A DNA stretch of 64,000 nucleotides. Origin: Sabethes cyaneus (Eukaryota > Arthropoda > Insecta > Diptera > Culicidae). Of the stretch, positions 1-11,700 are shown piece by piece (the first letter of the stretch is position 1; each line of letters starts with the position of its first letter). The notes beneath the pieces were generated by a model. That model was given only the letters and a program-made list of their open reading frames with translations, did no database searches and was not told where the DNA came from. A program made the position numbers and the translations under genes. Location: positions 78,071,449 through 78,135,448 of the forward strand of contig NC_071355.1 of the NCBI RefSeq assembly GCF_943734655.1. Direction: 5' to 3'.

Positions 1-1250
1 ACAGAGATACATTGATTGATAACACATTTTGTTATTGAGTAGTTATTTCAAACATTGGTTGTAAGATGAGTTTAATAACTGTTATTGTTATCATATCTTA
101 TTATGACCTTAAAATGACATTCGATATTTTTAATAAATTTTTTTTTTGTTAAAGAGATTTTAAATTATAAATATTTTATAAAATGATTTTTTAATATGTC
201 ATATGCAACTGCATTTGTTATTCAATACCTTAATCACGGTGTTCAAAATACCGTTATTAAAAAATAAAATAGGCCATTCAAACGGAAAATGCCAGTTGGT
301 TTGTATTGCTATCCTACACCTCTGAGCAAATTTTTAAAAAAATCTATCGACGAATTTTTGAGTTACGCCCTTTTGAAGTTTTAAAGGGCAGATTGCTCAT
401 ATAAAGTAAATAAAAATCTTCAATGACACTTCCAAAATGAACGTAAATCACAACCAGTATTGATTTTTTATACAACATTTGCCCATTGCCGACTATTTTA
501 GAAGTTTTACGCTGTGTTGGGACTAACCGGAAATGTTCCGGATTAAGTTATTGCTGTGGAAAATAGCCAGTATCGAACATGAACAAATACTTATCATGCG
601 ACACCGCAAATTACGCCAGAATTTAAAAACCAGATCACTGACAGTCAGATCAACTACCTAGCACTACGTTGGTTATATCTGGACAAGTTCCGGGGACTTC
701 CGGGAACACCCAGACGAATGGCCAATTTCGTCCATAAACAAAAACTTATCGTGCGATACCTTAAATCACACTAGAATTCAATAACTAGGTCAATGGGAGC
801 CAAATCTGCTATCTAGGATCAGATTTGGTCATATCTGGACATATTTGGGGGGCTCCGGGAACCCCTGGGAAGTCAATAACACAATGTGGTACATGTGGCG
901 TAACTCAAAAATTCGTCGATCGATTTTTTTAAAAATTGGCTCAGAGGTGTAGGATGGAAATACAAACCAACTGGCATTTTCCGTTTGAATGGCCTATTTT
1001 ATTTTTTAATAACGGTATTTTGAACACCGTGTAATAATACTAAAATATGTTATTCCAGACTCTGAATACAGTCATGTTATTGCTTTGTTATTCAAATAAC
1101 AGAAGTAGCTATTCTTTTGGCCTTAAAGGAACATAGTTTTGGTATTATTTTTTGTTATTTAACCAACTATGTCAGCCAAGACAAGATCAAATTTTGATAT
1201 GAGTTATTCGATTTCTATAACACATTTTGATATTATTTTGCTCTTCGCTA
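1..1250. repeat. GTTAT-rich degenerate AT repeat, split by a foldback element
   Basis: On both sides of the foldback element the DNA is unusually rich in GTTAT/ATAAC words (for example near 30-110, 210-235, 1060-1100 and 1140-1225). This suggests one older repeat interrupted by the insertion. No coding potential is visible. The family is not recognised. Confidence 0.35.
235..1031. mobile_element. Foldback/long-TIR MITE, 797 bp
   Basis: The ends are inverted repeats of about 134 bp (235-369 against 898-1031), starting CACGGTGTTCAAAATACCG on the left and ending with its complement. A TAAT duplication flanks both ends (231-234 and 1032-1035). The arms carry matching blocks such as CCTACACCTCTGAGC and its complement. 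Between the arms are two diverged direct repeats of about 190 bp (around 560-720 and 730-880), each with an 'AAACTTATCRTGCGA' block and an 'ATATCTGGACA' block. There is no transposase. The element is non-autonomous; its superfamily is uncertain because a 4-bp TAAT duplication is not diagnostic. Confidence 0.8.
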
Positions 1251-2090
1251 CTGCTCGGGTAAGGATTGGATTAATACTTCATAGTAAAGGATAAAGGATT
1301 GATTACCAGAAAATGCACACTGAGAATAACATACCGCTCCCGAGTAAATTGAATTGAAATTGGTATTTTGATAGACTCCATAGGAACATTCACTTGGCAA
1401 GATTGATTACCAGTAATCTTTCACAAAATCTAAAATCAACGCTTTATATACCATTGTACAACATTGACAAATAGTTTCAACACATTGCAGATACAAACAA
1501 CTCTTGCCAAAAAGGAACCGTCTGCGATTCAGAAAGGTTCGTGTTAAATCAATTCAATCTATCACTGTACACGAAATCTTCCCTCAGTTTGATTCGCTTC
1601 GCTTGTCGTGGCACCCGCGTCTGGGTCAAACCTCGTGAGCTTCGTTACGTGACCCTTGGACTCGGACCACACTGAGCTAGTTCGTGATCACAGCATTTTT
1701 GGCTGAAATCGATAATCGCAACATTCCTGATTGCGCTCGCTGTGAGTATAATTAAATGACTCAAAAATAGCCACGATTAGGACCCACAAGCTGTGAATCT
1801 GCGATCGCCACCAATAGTGACACCCCGAGGCCATCATTAACCGCACCATCGACAGTGACAGCGCACGAACAACGGAACGTTCTATGGTTGATGACGATGG
1901 ACATAATTATAAGAAACAATAATTGATTCAGACACACGGTTCATCATTACCTTCATGCACGTGTTGACCTCTGCAGTCACAGAATAAAAAATCCCCTGGC
2001 GGCCATTAACTATTGATCATTTACTTAGTTTTACGTTATTACCTAGCAAATCGCATGTTTCAGGATGTAAAAGAGGAAACTTATAGTTCA
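1251..2090. other. No gene seen; non-repetitive DNA
   Basis: Mixed-composition sequence without a long open frame or terminal repeats. It includes a more GC-rich patch near 1560-1870. It may be host intron or intergenic DNA. Confidence 0.4.
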
Positions 2091-2121
2091 AAAACCACCA
2101 TCATTACGATGGTGGTATTTT
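2091..2121. other. Short hairpin
   Basis: ACCACCATC and GATGGTGGT form a stem of 9-10 bp around the loop ATTAC, flanked by A and T runs. It could form in RNA from either strand. No role can be assigned. Confidence 0.4.
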
Positions 2122-2505
2122 GTGCTTTTTTTGTGTAACTATTTCCACAAGCAAGTGGAAATACTTTCGACGCATTGCTAATGCGCTAATTAGTGTACTG
2201 AACCCTGGCGATGATAACACAATTCAGTAGCTGGTGGGCCAGTGCGTGCTTGATATTTCGCGTCGTGATGTACCGATTTCAGATTTTGGCTTTGAACAAA
2301 GGAAACGCAATGAGGCCGTTTGCGATTTATTAGACAACAACACGAGACGAGTTGAGCGCATCTGGTCTGTCAGGCACTTACCGAATGTACCTGAATGTCA
2401 TGCCCATCAAATTATGTGAAGAATAAAGTTTGATTAAGATTCATTAAATTGACGAGAATTGACGTTTTTCAAGTTTGAACTGATGCGCGAATATGTGAAA
2501 TATCG

Positions 2506-2814
2506 CTAATCTAGGTCATATTCCCATCCACCGTTCCCTTGACCCAACGATTCAGAAGAGTCAAAACCAGCAGATTTCTCGTATTTCTTCTTACTCCAAA
2601 CGAGTTCGTCAGGGTCCAGACTGCACAAAGCCGTCAGCCCGGCTAGCTGCACGATGCCCCCAAGGGTCAAGTTGGCTTTCATTTGCGGTTTGGAACCTCC
2701 TTCGAAGTTGTCACTTTTAAGATTTTCAGTGTGCACAACCAACGGAGCGAGCGGTTTGCCGTCGCGCGCGAAACTTGCTGTCCTCGAGGTGAAAAGCGTT
2801 TTGCCTGTTTTGCT
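2506..2814 (-). CDS. Candidate last coding exon of an unidentified secreted protein
   Basis: On the minus strand 102 codons are open from 2814 to a TAG at 2508-2506. The sequence is of balanced composition, not low complexity, with segments such as KSDNFEGGSKPQMKANLTL, GLTALCSLDPDELVWSKKK and a C-terminus ending GNGGWEYDLD. A CTGTCAG acceptor with a modest pyrimidine tract ends at 2815, so the exon would begin with AGC (Ser) in phase 0. An AATAAA lies about 175 bp downstream (near 2326-2331 on the minus strand). Phase 0 matches the donor of the signal-peptide exon at 15479, so the two could be joined to give about 125 residues. The family is not recognised. The frame could be fortuitous; there is an 80-codon frame on the other strand. 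Confidence 0.4.
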   Translation of the reverse strand, partial: SKTGKTLFTSRTASFARDGKPLAPLVVHTENLKSDNFEGGSKPQMKANLTLGGIVQLAGLTALCSLDPDELVWSKKKYEKSAGFDSSESLGQGNGGWEYDLD

Positions 2815-2824
2815 CTGACAGTTT

Positions 2825-3573
2825 CAAGAAAGATTTTGTTGGTCAAGTGTCGTCAGCTGTTGAGATTCCAACTTCTACAAAACACAGCGCGCAGCCTCAC
2901 CTGCCGTAAATGTGAAATGCCATAAAACTACACCGTGCTAATGCTGTGCATATGTGCAACACACCGGGTCTATGCTTAACAAGCTGGGTGTGAGTAAAAC
3001 AAAAACGATAACAACCTTTGAGTCATTCATTCATTCATTCATTCATTTAATTATTCATTCACCGTGGAGCTTTCGGCGCTTTCGTTGCATTTTGTTGCTG
3101 ACCGCCTGTTAAACCCGAACCGGTTTTTCTGCAAGAAATCGACGTGCGAATCTAATTGACAATTTTACGGTGCTCTGTTCTCGATATTAATGAATAATTT
3201 GCTGAAAGAGCGCAAAACGAAATCTATACCTGAATGCTAATTATGTTCATAAAACATTGAAAGCCTGTTTGTAAAACCAAACTAAAATTGATACTAACCT
3301 GTGTTGATACTTAATTCACAATAGCAGCAAAAACGACTGCAAGGATCGTATCTTTTCATGGCTCAATTCACAGTGCATGGTTTGGCTTCCTGGCCAATTT
3401 GTTTACAGCTAAACAGCATAAATTACGAACCGATGAAACACGAATTATATAGGGCAGCAGAACGCCAATTTCCTTCTTAAGGGGCAGCCTGAACAACATT
3501 CATGAATTATGTTGCAACTGTATTTATTCTATACAAGTTTTTCATACCAATTTGTTTACTAACATTTTGTGTA
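2825..3573. other. No gene seen; contains an ATTC microsatellite
   Basis: This AT-rich stretch holds an imperfect (ATTC)n run at about 3022-3061. No reading frame or terminal repeat is convincing. Confidence 0.45.
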
Positions 3574-4829
3574 CCGTCAAACGGGGTAACTTGCAACAGC
3601 GGGGTAACATGCAACAACGCAATATCGATCGAATTTATTGTATTTTTGATCTGTTACTTCAATTTTTAATCTCTATCAGTCATTGAATCTTATTAACAAC
3701 AGGTTAAAGAAGCCTTAGAAATTAATATGTAGATTTTCTGCTGTTTTGGTGATTTGAAAAAAATCTTACAACATGGTGTCAAATTTATTGCCATTTTTTC
3801 GTCTGTAAAACGTTTCCTACGCCCACAAGCACTTCAAATAAAAGAAGCCTAACATGCATTTTTTATATTAAAGTGAATAATAAGAAAACAAAATATTTGA
3901 TTTATGATGACTAGTTTTTTTTACCCTGCTTGTTACCACATTATTCGTAAAACAAGTACTTAAACGGGGTAACTTGCAACAGCTGGTAGATGTACAAAAC
4001 TGTGTTTCGTTAACTTCACGAAGCAAGTTATCATTTAATTTTGCATCAAGCTATACTAAAAGCACAGCTGAAGAGTGTAAGGTGCTTTCGGTAAGTCGGA
4101 AATATGCCAGTTTTTTTGGGATTCAGTATATCCCAATGCTCATAGAAGAGGCCAAAAAGAAAATAATCTCACTGAAAGAAATCGACCAGCAATATGATAG
4201 TTTCTAGTTACGATCACTCGTAACGCAATGAACATTCATATATTACGTAACCAAGTTATCGATGATTTTTAATCCCCCTTTATTTGATTTTGTATAATGG
4301 ATATACGACGTGGAATGCGTTGTTGCACAACTCCCGCTCCCATAAGTACGTTACGTAATTTGTGAATGGTCCTTAAAGAAGCTCTATAGGATCTAGACAC
4401 GGAATATCAACTGCATGAATAACATAAAAACTTAAATTTGTAATTTCCGTTACGCGGTCATAATTTATTTTGACCAACATGACATAGGACATTTATGCGA
4501 ATATTCATAGCAAAAGCATTAAATATTGCAAGTCGAATTAACATTTGCATATTGAAGTCAAAAGAAACTTATACAAATCATTAAATTCGTTCAATGTCCA
4601 AAAAAATATTACTTGTTGCAAGTTACCCCGTTGAAGGGGTTACTAGCAACAAACTAGTTAAAGATTTCTACAGCAACCAATATCGATCGCATATTTTTTC
4701 TCAATATGTGAAGTTATTCTATTCTAGACCTAATAACTTCGTATTAATTAAATGCCCTCAAATGTGCTGCAGATAAGTTTTTACTTGCGCTCATAGTTGA
4801 GAACTGTTGCAAGTTACCCCGTTTGACGG
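3574..4829. mobile_element. TA-flanked non-autonomous DNA transposon built on a GGGGTAACTTGCAACA word
   Basis: The terminal inverted repeats are identical for about 26 bp, beginning CCGTCAAACGGGGTAAC and continuing TTGCAACAG. They are flanked by TA at 3572-3573 and 4830-4831, as for Tc1/mariner-pogo insertions. The end word recurs inside: near 3602 (ATGCAACA variant), 3966, and in reverse near 4614 and 4636. A 77-codon open frame at 3974-4207 starts inside one word copy and ends QYDSF; it does not resemble a transposase. The element is 1256 bp and non-autonomous. The end CCGTC is shared with the element at 27326. Confidence 0.85.
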
Positions 4830-5100
4830 TATATTTGTAGTTAGTTACCTAGTTGCTCAATAAAGAATAAAATTGATTTTTGGCTATTGTTCGCGTCTGT
4901 CAAAGGTTTATCGCCTTCCGAAAATAAGCTAAATCTATTGAAAGAAACCTAGGAAATTGCGAAGTGCATCAAACTGCGAACAGCATCAACCAAAGCTCTA
5001 TTAGACGGAGTACAGTATTTCAATCTATTGAATCTATCGCTTTGTAGATTAGATTAGATCATTAGATCTCTATTCGATTGCTGATTATCTAATCTATTGA

Positions 5101-5545
5101 CACATTCCAGCGTTACGAGACACCATGAGCAAGCGTTTTTTCGAAGCAAATTTGTTCATATTTTACCAACAGTCTGACGAATATTTTTCAAAATAGGTGT
5201 TTTGAGCTGCTATTTAGTAGTACTTTCTCAATACGATGGCGAAATATTTATTATAATAAGCATCATTGAATAGTGGCGGAATACTTTTCGTTACGGGACA
5301 CCATCGCAGAAAATGCGTATTCTGAATATGATTCAAACATTTGCAAAACTCTGCTCTGTTTCAAGTTTTTCAAAGTCGACATGTTCCGAAAAATTTAGCT
5401 GAAGGCAGCCTGAAACTCAAAATGTAAAAGTATATTCAGGTTTTGTGTTTAGTTTTTAAGATATCATAAAAATCATTTCGTTACGGGACACCATGCGCTG
5501 TTGGGCAAACGGTAGTCTGCAAATGGTGTCCCGTAACGGTTTATT
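5101..5545. repeat. Cluster of the CGTTACGGGACACCAT word; probable end of a TA-type element
   Basis: The word occurs forward near 5111 (one mismatch), 5288 and 5478, and in reverse near 5524-5540 (ATGGTGTCCCGTAACG). The block begins CACATTCCAGCG, the same start as the short element at 46470. The matching right end was not found, so this copy is probably broken. Confidence 0.55.
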
Positions 5546-6546
5546 TTCTCTAGATTTCTGCTCAGGCCGTCATATTTTCTATATCTGGTCTATATTCACT
5601 ATATTTTGTAATAATAGCGTACTGATTTGGTGTGTTATAGTCTGGTAATAAGACATACGTAACGAAGGTAAAGTTCACTTCCAGGTAAAGAGAAATATCT
5701 ATGTGAGAACTATACTGAAGTATTATAATGAAATGCTTGCCTAATCTTAGGGTTTGGACATATTAGTAATTAAAATGTAGAGGCTGTGCATTAATTATGT
5801 AACAAGTTTTCCCCACTGTTGACTAATCGCCCCCTCCCCCTATGTAAGATTTTGCATGATTTTGGCCAAAATAACAAAATTCAAATATTTTATTTAAAAA
5901 AATTTTAAACGGTAAAAAAGGTTCGTCTTGATGCGAAAGGTATGCTTTATTTGCGCTGCACGCCAAAATGGTAGGTATTAAAATTTAATAGCAATTATTC
6001 GAAAATTAGGTATTTTGTTTTACTTCAGACCTATCAGTTAACGTATCATAACTCATAAATTTAAAAGTTTTTATGCAGCATTAGCAACTCATGTTGCGAA
6101 CTATAACTATAACATAAGTTGCTATAAAAGACGAACACATAAATTTGAAACTAATTTTGCCTATTCGTTAAAATAACTTCGATGATATCTTACAAATTAT
6201 TCTACAGTTATAAAACAGTTATCTAAAATATAAAAAAATAAAACAGTTGAAAAAGGTTATGAAAACTTTCAAAAAAGAAACGCTAGAAAAAGTGGCTGAA
6301 AATGATGCCGTTCGAAGTACGACACTTACTATGCATCTTGCAAGCTAAAAAATGTTTTCTGGGCTAGGCTTTCTTGCTAGTGTGCTCACCGAAGCCACTA
6401 TGATTGCTAAAAAAGCTGACTAAACAACTTTCAGAAACGGAATTCCAAATTTTTAGACTATTCAAGTATTTTAATGATAAAGTATTGAAGTAAGTCGAAA
6501 TCGGCGTTGGGTATAAATGTCTTTAAGACTTAACTCTTCTTCTTTA
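5546..6546. other. No gene seen
   Basis: AT-rich sequence with only short open frames. No terminal repeat or homology was recognised. Confidence 0.4.
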
Positions 6547-6556
6547 TCGAGAGACT

Positions 6557-6800
6557 TTCTTTCTTTTTCATTAATTTTTTTTTTGTTTTCGGGTACAGTG
6601 GGTTGTTAGCCTCAGGTCCTTATCTCGCAGACGTGGCTGCCATCTTAAGGTAGGCGGAAGCCACTGTGTCCCCTTTACTGTTAGCCTACAGCAATCGAGA
6701 TTGCGTAGCCCAGCCGGCAACACGTGGACGTAGGGATAGAAGTTAGTGAACAGAGGTTATGGAATGCACATGTTCACCCCTTGCCTGCAGCCACCCTTTG
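6557..6800 (-). mobile_element. Short retroposon insertion (truncated LINE 3' end or SINE) with target duplication
   Basis: TCGAGAGACT is present on both sides (6547-6556 and 6801-6810), a 10-bp target-site duplication. The insert ends at the left in a run of T, the complement of an A tail, so it lies on the minus strand. The 244-bp body is GC-richer than its surroundings. No tRNA promoter was recognised, which favours a 5'-truncated LINE tail. Confidence 0.7.
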
Positions 6801-6964
6801 TCGAGAGACTCTGCAGCTAGTTATTAGAGTACAAAACAATTAGGTTGATTTGTCTATTTTGGATAGGCTTTACGCGTACTTTATTTTGGTCACTTCTATT
6901 TGATTTTGCCGTAAATGTCCAAAATAACGTACGCGCATCGTCTGTCCAAAATAGATAAATCACT

Positions 6965-7062
6965 CTACGGGGCTTGTACAACGATCCTACTGATTTTGGC
7001 AGCACCATCCAGTCGAGATTCGAACATACGATGACAGGTATCATACCTCGAAGCTAACTGGA
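6965..7062 (-). mobile_element. SINE fragment, family S1 (tRNA-like head), reverse
   Basis: Read on the minus strand the segment starts CAGTTAGCTTCGAGGTATG, then has a B-box-like GTATGTTCGAATC, and runs on to GATCGTTGTACAAGCCCCG. This matches the S1 copy at 9101-9275. The tail beyond CCCCG is lost. Confidence 0.6.
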
Positions 7063-7454
7063 TGGTTAGGTATTACTCATCAGGCATCACACCTTTTTTG
7101 CGGAGTCCACCTTTCATATAATGTGTCCGTTTTTCTGTACAATATCTAGAAAATATGATTATTAGGTAATGTTTTTGATGATAAAGTATTAGTTTTGAAC
7201 AAAATTTACTAGTAGTATGGCTCTATCAAACAGAGATACTTAAGTGTAGATATTGAATTTTAATCTTGGGGTGCCCGTCTTCACCGCACATTCCTTAATA
7301 TTACAATATATTATTGTATTGTAATCATATTTATACATACTTATAGTAAATACATATTTACCTGCATTCGGTCATCAAAATAATAGATTTGTTATCGTCG
7401 ATAAAGATTAGTTGAATCATGATGTGATAAGTGCTTTTTCATTCAATTAAACAA
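7063..7454. other. No gene seen
   Basis: AT-rich, no recognised repeat and no convincing frame. Confidence 0.4.
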
Positions 7455-7645
7455 AACTTTACGGGACACCATTTTGAAGCACCTATTTTATTTTACATAG
7501 AAATGCTTATCAAAAGTCAAGCACAGCGCGATTTTGATTGTGCATATATGATTAAAGAAAATCCATAGTTTCAAAAAATTCGGATTTAAATTCTCTGGTA
7601 TATGGAAATAAATGCAAAATTTGCAAACGGGACACCACTATAAAA
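7455..7645. repeat. Two further copies of the ACGGGACACCA word
   Basis: TTTACGGGACACCATTTT near 7458 and AACGGGACACCACT near 7628 repeat, in the same orientation, the word clustered at 5101-5545. They suggest an eroded or interrupted element reaching from about 5.1 to 7.6 kb. Confidence 0.45.
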
Positions 7646-8150
7646 GTACCTGTTTTTAAAGGCCGCTTATCTGCTAAATGCTTTCATTTTTCAAAAAACT
7701 CTGTATGAACAAAATGTTACCCTAGTAATGAAACATGTTTCGATGATATACAATTTTAAATTATTTTGGCTTAAAACTATTGACAGAGAATTAAATTCAG
7801 CCTTGCCTAAATGATGAAAAAATCTATATTGTTAACCTCCCACTTGTAAGGTGCATTTTAGCATGAATTGTCAATAAATAATACAGCAATTCAGGATTTT
7901 TGTAAGCTTTATAGTATGTTTGAACATACTACATACAAATATTTTTAATATTACTACTTTCAAAATTTGCTCTCATGGGATAGTTGCGCGTGGAATGTGT
8001 CAATTGCTGATAAATCTCTTACGTGTGTGAGTTAACGCGTTAACGATATTTGGTCCCTGGCGTTTGTTATTACTTATCACAAAAATACCGGTTGATAAAA
8101 TTGAAAACTCCGGACATTCCGGGGCAAATGGATTTAAAATCCAAGCTTAA
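7646..8150. other. No gene seen
   Basis: AT-rich sequence; nothing recognised. Confidence 0.4.
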
Positions 8151-8235
8151 ATTAAACCAGAAATTAGGCTGAGGACTGGAATTGGATTTGGAGTTGAATT
8201 GGAGTTGCAATTGAACTTGAAGTCTGATTTGACAT
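8150..8235. repeat. Degenerate 12-bp satellite (GAAATTGGACTT type)
   Basis: Successive words such as GGAATTGGATTT, GGAGTTGAATT and GCAATTGAACTT recur with a period of roughly 12 bp. The same degenerate family occurs at 8640-8805, 32160-32440, 39700-39910 and 40085-40350. Confidence 0.6.
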
Positions 8236-8241
8236 AGGATT

Positions 8242-8496
8242 TTAAATCAGATTTCGTTCGTTCGTTCGACAATTCCTTCTCGAACAACCTTTTTGGTCTC
8301 TGACTCGGAACTGACGCATCATTATCTTCCGGTTTTTAGTACGCTTTTCAACAGAGAGAAACCTTTTTACTGTATAGTATACAAATCCTCTTTTTATGCC
8401 GTGATGATTGAGGTCACGAAAAATAGTGCCGCATGTAGCACCGTTACACAATTTATTTATTATCAACGACCATAACTCAAACTCTGGTACGAGCAC
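8242..8496 (-). pseudogene. Possible Tc1/mariner transposase N-terminal fragment
   Basis: The minus-strand frame of 84 codons contains a segment reading GFVYYTVKRFLSVEKRTKNR. This resembles the helix-turn-helix end of Tc1/mariner DNA-binding domains (xTVYxxIKRFxxxGxxxDR), followed by a basic linker. No catalytic domain follows. The fragment lies between two blocks of the 12-bp satellite. Assignment is from motif resemblance only. Confidence 0.35.
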
Positions 8497-8639
8497 TCCG
8501 AACGAGACACAATACGAAAATGAAACTACGTCAAGTAAGTCTTAAGTCATGATGCCACACACACATGGTTTGTTAGTTTGATTGTATTAATTGTATATGC
8601 CGCTGCAAGCATAAAATGATTTTTTTTTCGAATATATAA

Positions 8640-8805
8640 GTGTCACACTGTAAATTGGATGTAATTTGGACTTCAGATTAGACTTGCGTAATTACATGTG
8701 AAATTGGACTTAAATTTAACTTAAAATTAAATTAGACTGAAAAGTCGATATAGACATAAAATTAGACACGAAGTTTCACTTGAAATTGGAATTTACATTG
8801 CTTAC
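8640..8805. repeat. Degenerate 12-bp satellite block
   Basis: Words such as AAATTGGATGTA, AAATTGGACTTA and AAATTAGACTGA repeat with a period of about 12 bp. The block directly adjoins the pyrimidine-rich block that starts near 8810. Confidence 0.65.
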
Positions 8806-9100
8806 TCTCTCATAAGTTTCACCTCTTTTCTGTTCCGTGCTTTTTGTTTTCCAATTTGATTTTTTCTCTTTTTCTAACGCTTCTTATCATGTTTCCTTCT
8901 CGTTTTCCTTTTCATCTGTTCCGCACCTTCTTTTCTGTCACTTATGGCTCCCTTTTTTCTTATTGCTCCCCAGTTTCCTTTGTTATCTCCCTTTTTCCAG
9001 CTTTTTCTCTCCCAACTTAGCTTTTTCCTTGGTTATTTTTTCCTATTTTTTTTCCTTTTTTCTATCTCATTTTTTCGTTTTTGTCCTATCATTTATATCC

Positions 9101-9275
9101 CTATTTAAAACCCGCCCAGTTAGCTTCGGTGTACGATGCTGGCCTAACAAGCCAGTCGTCGTATGTTCAAAACCACGAGTCAGTAGGATGGTTGCACTAG
9201 CCCCGCAATTGTCCTGGACACTAATAGCCGGCGGCGAAGTCTGTCGATAAAGAAGGGTCAAGTTCTCAACAGGAC
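9101..9275 (+). mobile_element. SINE, family S1 (tRNA-like head)
   Basis: The head GTTAGCTTCGGTGTACGATG and a B-box-like GTATGTTCAAAACC suggest a tRNA-derived pol III promoter. The body holds CCCCGCAATTGTCCTG, AATAGCCGGCGGCGAAGTC and TCGATAAAGAAGGGTCAAG. ATTTATATCC (9091-9100) and ATTTATACCC (9276-9285) form a target duplication with one mismatch. Partial relatives lie at 6965-7062 (reverse), 13510-13603 and 43553-43680. Confidence 0.75.
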
Positions 9276-9393
9276 ATTTATACCCATGGCTTTTTTATAT
9301 CCCGTTTCACTTCTTTTTCCCGTTGTCCTCGTTTTCTCTATCGGTTTATCCTTCTCTTTCTCGTTATATTCTCAGTGTCAGATGTTCTGTTCT

Positions 9394-9521
9394 GGGGTCA
9401 GTCCCGGTGTAGTGGTTAGCATTCACGCCTCTCACACCGAAGACCCGGGTTCGAATCCCAACCCCGCAGAAGTCACGAATGACCCAAGCTGTTAAAGTGA
9501 CTATAATCTAACAAAAATAAA
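9394..9521 (+). mobile_element. tRNA-derived SINE (Feilai-like)
   Basis: The sequence GTGTAGTGGTTAGCATTC fits a pol III A box and GGGTTCGAATCCC an exact B box, about 40 bp apart as in tRNA genes. After the tRNA-like part come TGACTATAATCTAAC and a short A-rich tail. A target duplication, GTTCTGTTCT (9384-9393) and GTTCTGTCCT (9522-9531), frames it. The name Feilai-like rests on recalled resemblance to the mosquito SINE, not on a search. Confidence 0.8.
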
Positions 9522-10255
9522 GTTCTGTCCTGTCTTTCCACTATTTGTCTCGTTTTTCTTTTATTACTGCCCGCTGTTTTCTCTTTGTCTTTCACTATTC
9601 CAAGTCTTTTCTTTTTCTGTCCCGTTGTTTTTTGCCTTTTTCAATTCCGATATTTCTTTTGTATTTCTCTTTTCCGTTATGATTTTGTCTCCTCCATTTT
9701 GCAGCGTTTTCAGGCCCATTTCTCCTGTCTTTCTTCCTGTTTGCTGTCCCGTCGTCATGTTTTTTTTTCGGTCCCGGTTTTCGCCTTTTTGCTTCCTCTT
9801 TTTATTTTTTCGTTTTCGTTAGTAGTAGACCAAAAAAATATTAGTTTTCTTTTGTTCCGTTCTCTTTCTTAAAATGTCCTGCTTTTCCTCCTTTTTGTAA
9901 CGTTCTGTTATGCTTTGTCGTTTAATCCCTTTTGTATTCCATTTCCATTTTTGCTATTCATTTTCATCTTTTTCTATTCTCGTTTCTCGATTATCTTTCT
10001 CCCAGTTTTTTCCATTTTTCGCCATTTATATCCATTTGATCCCCTTTTCTATTAAGTTTGTCTGCATTTTCTTTCTCGTTTGCCTTTTTCTTTATCATTT
10101 TTCCTTCTTCTCATTTTCTCATTTTCTTCTTTACTCTTTCATTCTATAATCCATCTGTTTCTGGCTTGATTTTCCTTTTTTCTCCTTGTTTTACTTTTCC
10201 ACTTTATTCACTTTTTACGTCCCGTTTTCGCTCCAACTCCGTCTTCATTTTTCTG

Positions 10256-10846
<591 letters not shown>

Positions 10847-11372
10847 CATCTATCTATCCATCTATCTTCTCTATCTATCCATCTATCTTCTCTATCTATC
10901 CATCTATCTTCTCTATCTATCCATCTATCTTCTCTATCTATCCATCTATCTTCTCTATCTATCCATCTATCTTCTCTATCTATCCATCTATCTTCTCTAT
11001 CTATCCATCTATCTTCTCTATCTATCCATCTATCTTCTCTATCTATCCATCTATCTTCTCTATCTATCCATCTATCTTCTCTATCTATCCATCTATCTTC
11101 TCTATCTATCCATCTATCTTCTCTATCTATCCATCTATCTTCTCTATCTATCCATCTATCTTCTCTATCTATCCATCTATCTTCTCTATCTATCCATCTA
11201 TCTTCTCTATCTATCCATCTATCTTCTCTATCTATCCATCTATCTTCTCTATCTATCCATCTATCTTCTCTATCTATCCATCTATCTTCTTTATCTATCC
11301 ATCTATCTTCTTTATCTATCCATCTATCTTCTTTATCTATCCATCTATCTTCTTTATCTATCCATCTATCTT
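10847..11372. repeat. 21-bp minisatellite derived from the ATCT array
   Basis: About 24-25 tandem copies of a 21-bp unit (CCATCTATCTTCTCTATCTAT frame) follow the ATCT run without a break. The last four or so units carry TTCTTTATC in place of TTCTCTATC, so a variant has spread within the array. The unit looks like five ATCT repeats with point changes and one extra base. A CT-rich tail runs to about 11430. Confidence 0.95.
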
Positions 11373-11700
11373 CTCTCTCTCTCTATCTTCTCTCTCACGC
11401 TCTTTCTCTCTCTCTCGCTCTCTATCCATCTATCTTGTCTCACCTTTATTTCTATCTCTCTTTATGTTTCTGCGCCCTGCTGACAGAGATTGCCAGTTTG
11501 TGGTGGTTGTGTTAGAGCAGCCAGCATAGTGGGAAAACCACCAACAGCAACAACAAATCTTGTGTGCGCAAGGTATCACCAAGAAGGTGCATGAATGCAT
11601 AGTAATCGGAGTCGTACGATCGTGATGTAAAAGAAATAAATTTAAACAGTATTGAAAAACACAGACTAATGGAAAGTATCAGCAGTTTTTATGACTTATA

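Larger units (their letters stand above)
8806..10255. repeat. Pyrimidine-rich degenerate satellite with two SINEs inside
   Basis: Outside the two SINEs the top strand is nearly all C and T, built from variants of TTTTCTGTTCC and TTTTTCTCGTTTT. Open frames rich in Phe, Ser and Leu are a by-product. The same kind of sequence returns at 38040-38680 and 39040-39450, again around a SINE and next to the 12-bp satellite. Confidence 0.75.

Noticed and set aside
2234..2419. 61-codon plus-strand frame followed by AATAAA at about 2424
   Set aside because: The start codon is preceded by no clear splice or promoter signal, no motif is recognised, and the length is within chance.
9394..9521. Genuine tRNA gene
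   Set aside because: A and B boxes are present, but it lacks a good acceptor stem and is followed by a SINE tail and framed by a target duplication. The same holds for the S1 and S2 heads.
8837..10149. Phe/Ser/Leu-rich frames looking like membrane proteins
   Set aside because: By-products of the pyrimidine-rich satellite; the same appears at 37906-38715.
10847..11372. Regular 21-bp array as a CRISPR
   Set aside because: Units are contiguous with no unique spacers, and the DNA is eukaryotic in character.
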